DNA of 6,933 bases from an uncultured Rikenellaceae bacterium (lineage in GTDB: Bacteria > Bacteroidota > Bacteroidia > Bacteroidales > Rikenellaceae): assembly GCA_947074135.1 (NCBI GenBank), contig CAMTOL010000121.1:1-6933 (forward strand), read 5' to 3'. Made by a program: the position numbers and the translations under genes. The notes beneath the pieces are model-generated. The model made no database searches. It worked only from the letters and a program-made list of their open reading frames with translations, and had not been told where the DNA came from. Shown piece after piece: positions 5,687 through 6,933 of the stretch; the first letter of the stretch is position 1, and the number at the start of each line of letters is the position of its first letter.

Positions 5687-6244
5687 TTATTTAGAGTTAG
5701 CTGATTTACCTGCTTTGCGACGAAGTTGTTCGCCAACAAATTTAATACCTTTACCTTTATATGGTTCAGGTTTACGAAGTGAGCGGATTTTAGCTGCCAC
5801 TTGACCAACAAGTTGTTTGTCGATACTTTTAAGAGTAAGAATAGGGTTATTCTTTTTCTCTGTAACTGCTTCTGCTTTAACTTCAACCGGAATCATCATA
5901 TGAATATCGTGAGAGTAACCAAGGCTCATTTCGATAATTTGACCTTTAACCTCACATTTGTAACCAACGCCTACAAACTCTTGTTTGATTTCATATCCTT
6001 GCGATACACCAACTACCATATTGTTAATAAGTGCGCGATATAGACCGTGCATTGAGCGGTGGCGTGGTTGATCGGTTGGACGGGTAACTGATAGCGTTCC
6101 ATCTTCAATTGAAACAGTGATATCAGCATCAACCTTTTGCGACAATTGTCCCAAAGGCCCTTTCACGGTAACCACATTGTCAGAGCTTACTGTTACAGTA
6201 ACTCCAGCTGGTATCGTCACAGGTGCTTTACCAATTCTTGACAT
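5687..6244 (-). CDS. rplF: 50S ribosomal protein L6
   Basis: L6 is a large-subunit protein near the sarcin-ricin loop and the factor-binding site, built from two similar alpha/beta domains. The 185 residues are a little over the common 175-180 length, with a lysine-rich tail. The N-terminal start MSRIGKAPVTIPAGV, the domain junction MHGLYRALINNMVVGVSQGY (65-84), the EFVGVGYK strand (89-96) and the family signature PEPYKGKGIKF (159-169) are all present. It begins 92 bases after rpsH; that gap carries one heptamer array. It ends in TAA 13 bases before rplR. The start has A-rich upstream sequence and no Shine-Dalgarno site. Confidence 0.98.
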   Translation of the reverse strand: MSRIGKAPVTIPAGVTVTVSSDNVVTVKGPLGQLSQKVDADITVSIEDGTLSVTRPTDQPRHRSMHGLYRALINNMVVGVSQGYEIKQEFVGVGYKCEVKGQIIEMSLGYSHDIHMMIPVEVKAEAVTEKKNNPILTLKSIDKQLVGQVAAKIRSLRKPEPYKGKGIKFVGEQLRRKAGKSANSK

Positions 6245-6295
6245 TTTTTTTGTGTTTTATTTGTTTAAAAAATTATTTCTCTTCCTTTCGAAAAT

Positions 6296-6330
6296 GCCAA
6301 TTGTCAATTATTCATTGTCAATTGTCAATT
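6296..6330. repeat. Single heptamer array in the rpsH-rplF gap
   Basis: There are five tandem units: GCCAATT, GTCAATT, ATTCATT, GTCAATT, GTCAATT. Unit length and copy number match the arms of the paired elements elsewhere, and the heptamer is almost the same as the right arm between secY and map. No facing second arm is visible in 6245-6295, so this appears to be a half element. It ends 6 bases from the rpsH stop codon. Confidence 0.8.
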
Positions 6331-6336
6331 CGTTTA

Positions 6337-6735
6337 TTAGCAAACGTAGCAAAGCACTTCGCCACCAACGTTAGCAGCACGAGCCGCTTTGTCAGTCATA
6401 ACACCAGCCGATGTTGAAACGATAGCGATACCAAGACCGTTCAATACTTTAGGCATATTAGTTGCGTTAGAGTACTGGCGAAGACCTGGGCGAGATACGC
6501 GAGTTAGAGTTTTGATAGCAGGAGTTTTCAGCTCTGGGTGGTATTTCAACGCGATTTTGATAGTCTCAAAACCTTTTTCGTTTTTGTCCACCTTGTACGC
6601 CAAAATGTAACCCTGTTCGTGAAGGATACGTGCAATCTCCTTCTTGATTTTTGATGCAGGAGCTTCAACCACTTTGTGATTGGCTTTCACTGCGTTTCTG
6701 ATACGTGTCAGAAAGTCTGCGATAGGATCTGTCAT
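6337..6735 (-). CDS. rpsH: 30S ribosomal protein S8
   Basis: S8 is a primary 16S rRNA-binding protein of the small-subunit platform, and in Escherichia coli it also represses the spc operon by binding its mRNA. The 132 residues are the family length. The N-terminal domain begins [14 protein letters not shown] (2-15), and the C-terminal domain has [10 protein letters not shown] (81-90), [19 protein letters not shown] (97-115) and [10 protein letters not shown] (122-131). In the rRNA-contacting STSxG loop the frequent Lys is Ala110, and the chain ends in Cys where Tyr or Val is commoner; both are mild changes. It is the first gene of the visible transcription unit, 89 bases downstream of a strong promoter candidate. 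Confidence 0.98.
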   Translation of the reverse strand: MTDPIADFLTRIRNAVKANHKVVEAPASKIKKEIARILHEQGYILAYKVDKNEKGFETIKIALKYHPELKTPAIKTLTRVSRPGLRQYSNATNMPKVLNGLGIAIVSTSAGVMTDKAARAANVGGEVLCYVC

Positions 6736-6933
6736 TTTTTTGACTTTTTTGTTTAATTTATTTAATTGATAATCAATGCGTTATCGCTAGCAATACACTT
6801 CTACAAAATACAGCAAAGAGCTGCAAAGGTAGTAAATATCTGTTAATTAGCAACATTTTTTAAATATTTTTTCATATTTTTTTCACTAATTCAGCCATTT
6901 AAATAAAACAATAAAGAAAGGTCAAAGAGTGTC
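6736..6933. other. Leader and upstream region of rpsH; no rpsN seen
   Basis: These 198 bases lie where rpsN (S14) or rplE (L5) would be expected in the spc cluster. No S14 C-terminus (a pattern like GQIPG followed by KASW) or other ribosomal tail can be read in any minus-strand frame. Upstream of the promoter the sequence is very AT-rich. The leader contains a near-perfect palindrome ATTGAT-A-ATCAAT at 6765-6777 and a short CAGC/GCTG dyad at 6811-6822 close to the predicted transcription start; neither is a recognised operator. Confidence 0.5.
6824..6854 (-). promoter_or_regulatory. Bacteroidetes-type housekeeping promoter for rpsH
   Basis: On the minus strand, TACCTTTG (6824-6831) matches the Bacteroidetes -7 box TAnnTTTG exactly. 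It is preceded by exactly 19 bases and then GTTG (6851-6854), which fits the -33 element (TTTG, with the TTG core). An A/T-rich block lies upstream. Transcription would start near 6815-6818, giving a leader of about 80 bases to the rpsH ATG. Both boxes and their spacing match the known consensus, but no expression evidence is available here. Confidence 0.75.

Noticed and set aside
6303..6330. TTGACA strings on the minus strand resembling enterobacterial -35 boxes
   Set aside because: They are repeated units of the heptamer array, and no matching TAnnTTTG or TATAAT box lies at the right spacing.
99..6330. CRISPR array reading of the repeated intergenic sequence
   Set aside because: Units are 7 bases with no spacers of constant length between long identical repeats and no cas genes nearby.

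Overview
The window is a stretch of the spc/alpha ribosomal-protein gene cluster of a Bacteroidales-type bacterium. All recognised genes lie on the minus strand, so the transcript runs from high to low coordinates. The assignment rests on four observations: protein sequences typical of Bacteroidetes; A-rich regions before most start codons in place of a Shine-Dalgarno site; the order rpsH-rplF-rplR-rpsE-rpmD-rplO-secY-map-infA-rpmJ-rpsM-rpsK-(rpsD); and a promoter of the Bacteroidetes form (TTG, 19 bases, TAnnTTTG) ahead of rpsH. I cannot name a genus.

Layout in the direction of transcription: 6933-6736 is an AT-rich leader with a strong promoter candidate and no visible rpsN. It is followed by rpsH (S8), rplF (L6), rplR (L18), rpsE (S5), rpmD (L30), rplO (L15), secY (translocon channel), map (methionine aminopeptidase), infA (IF-1), rpmJ (L36), rpsM (S13) and rpsK (S11). 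The last gene, cut by the left edge, looks like rpsD (S4). It carries an in-frame TAA at codon 8 and several unusual residues, so it is either a broken copy or low-quality edge sequence. The twelve intact genes make parts of both ribosomal subunits, the initiation factor, the membrane protein-export channel and the enzyme that trims N-terminal methionine. Together they form one growth-regulated translation and secretion unit.

The least ordinary part is between the genes. Some gaps are 1-38 bases, as expected for this operon. Several others are inflated to 62-136 bases and hold tandem arrays with a strict 7-base period, mostly five units (35 bases). In four gaps two arrays face each other as inverted repeats. 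In three of these the geometry is close to constant (35-base arm, 23-31-base spacer, 35-base arm). The heptamer differs from gap to gap (AAAATTA, AATGCAT, TCAATTA, TTTGAAT), yet the two arms within a gap stay largely complementary. The element between secY and map could form a 27-bp hairpin ending about 10 bases before the probable map start codon. These look like short tandem repeat elements capable of forming hairpins, and their function is unknown.
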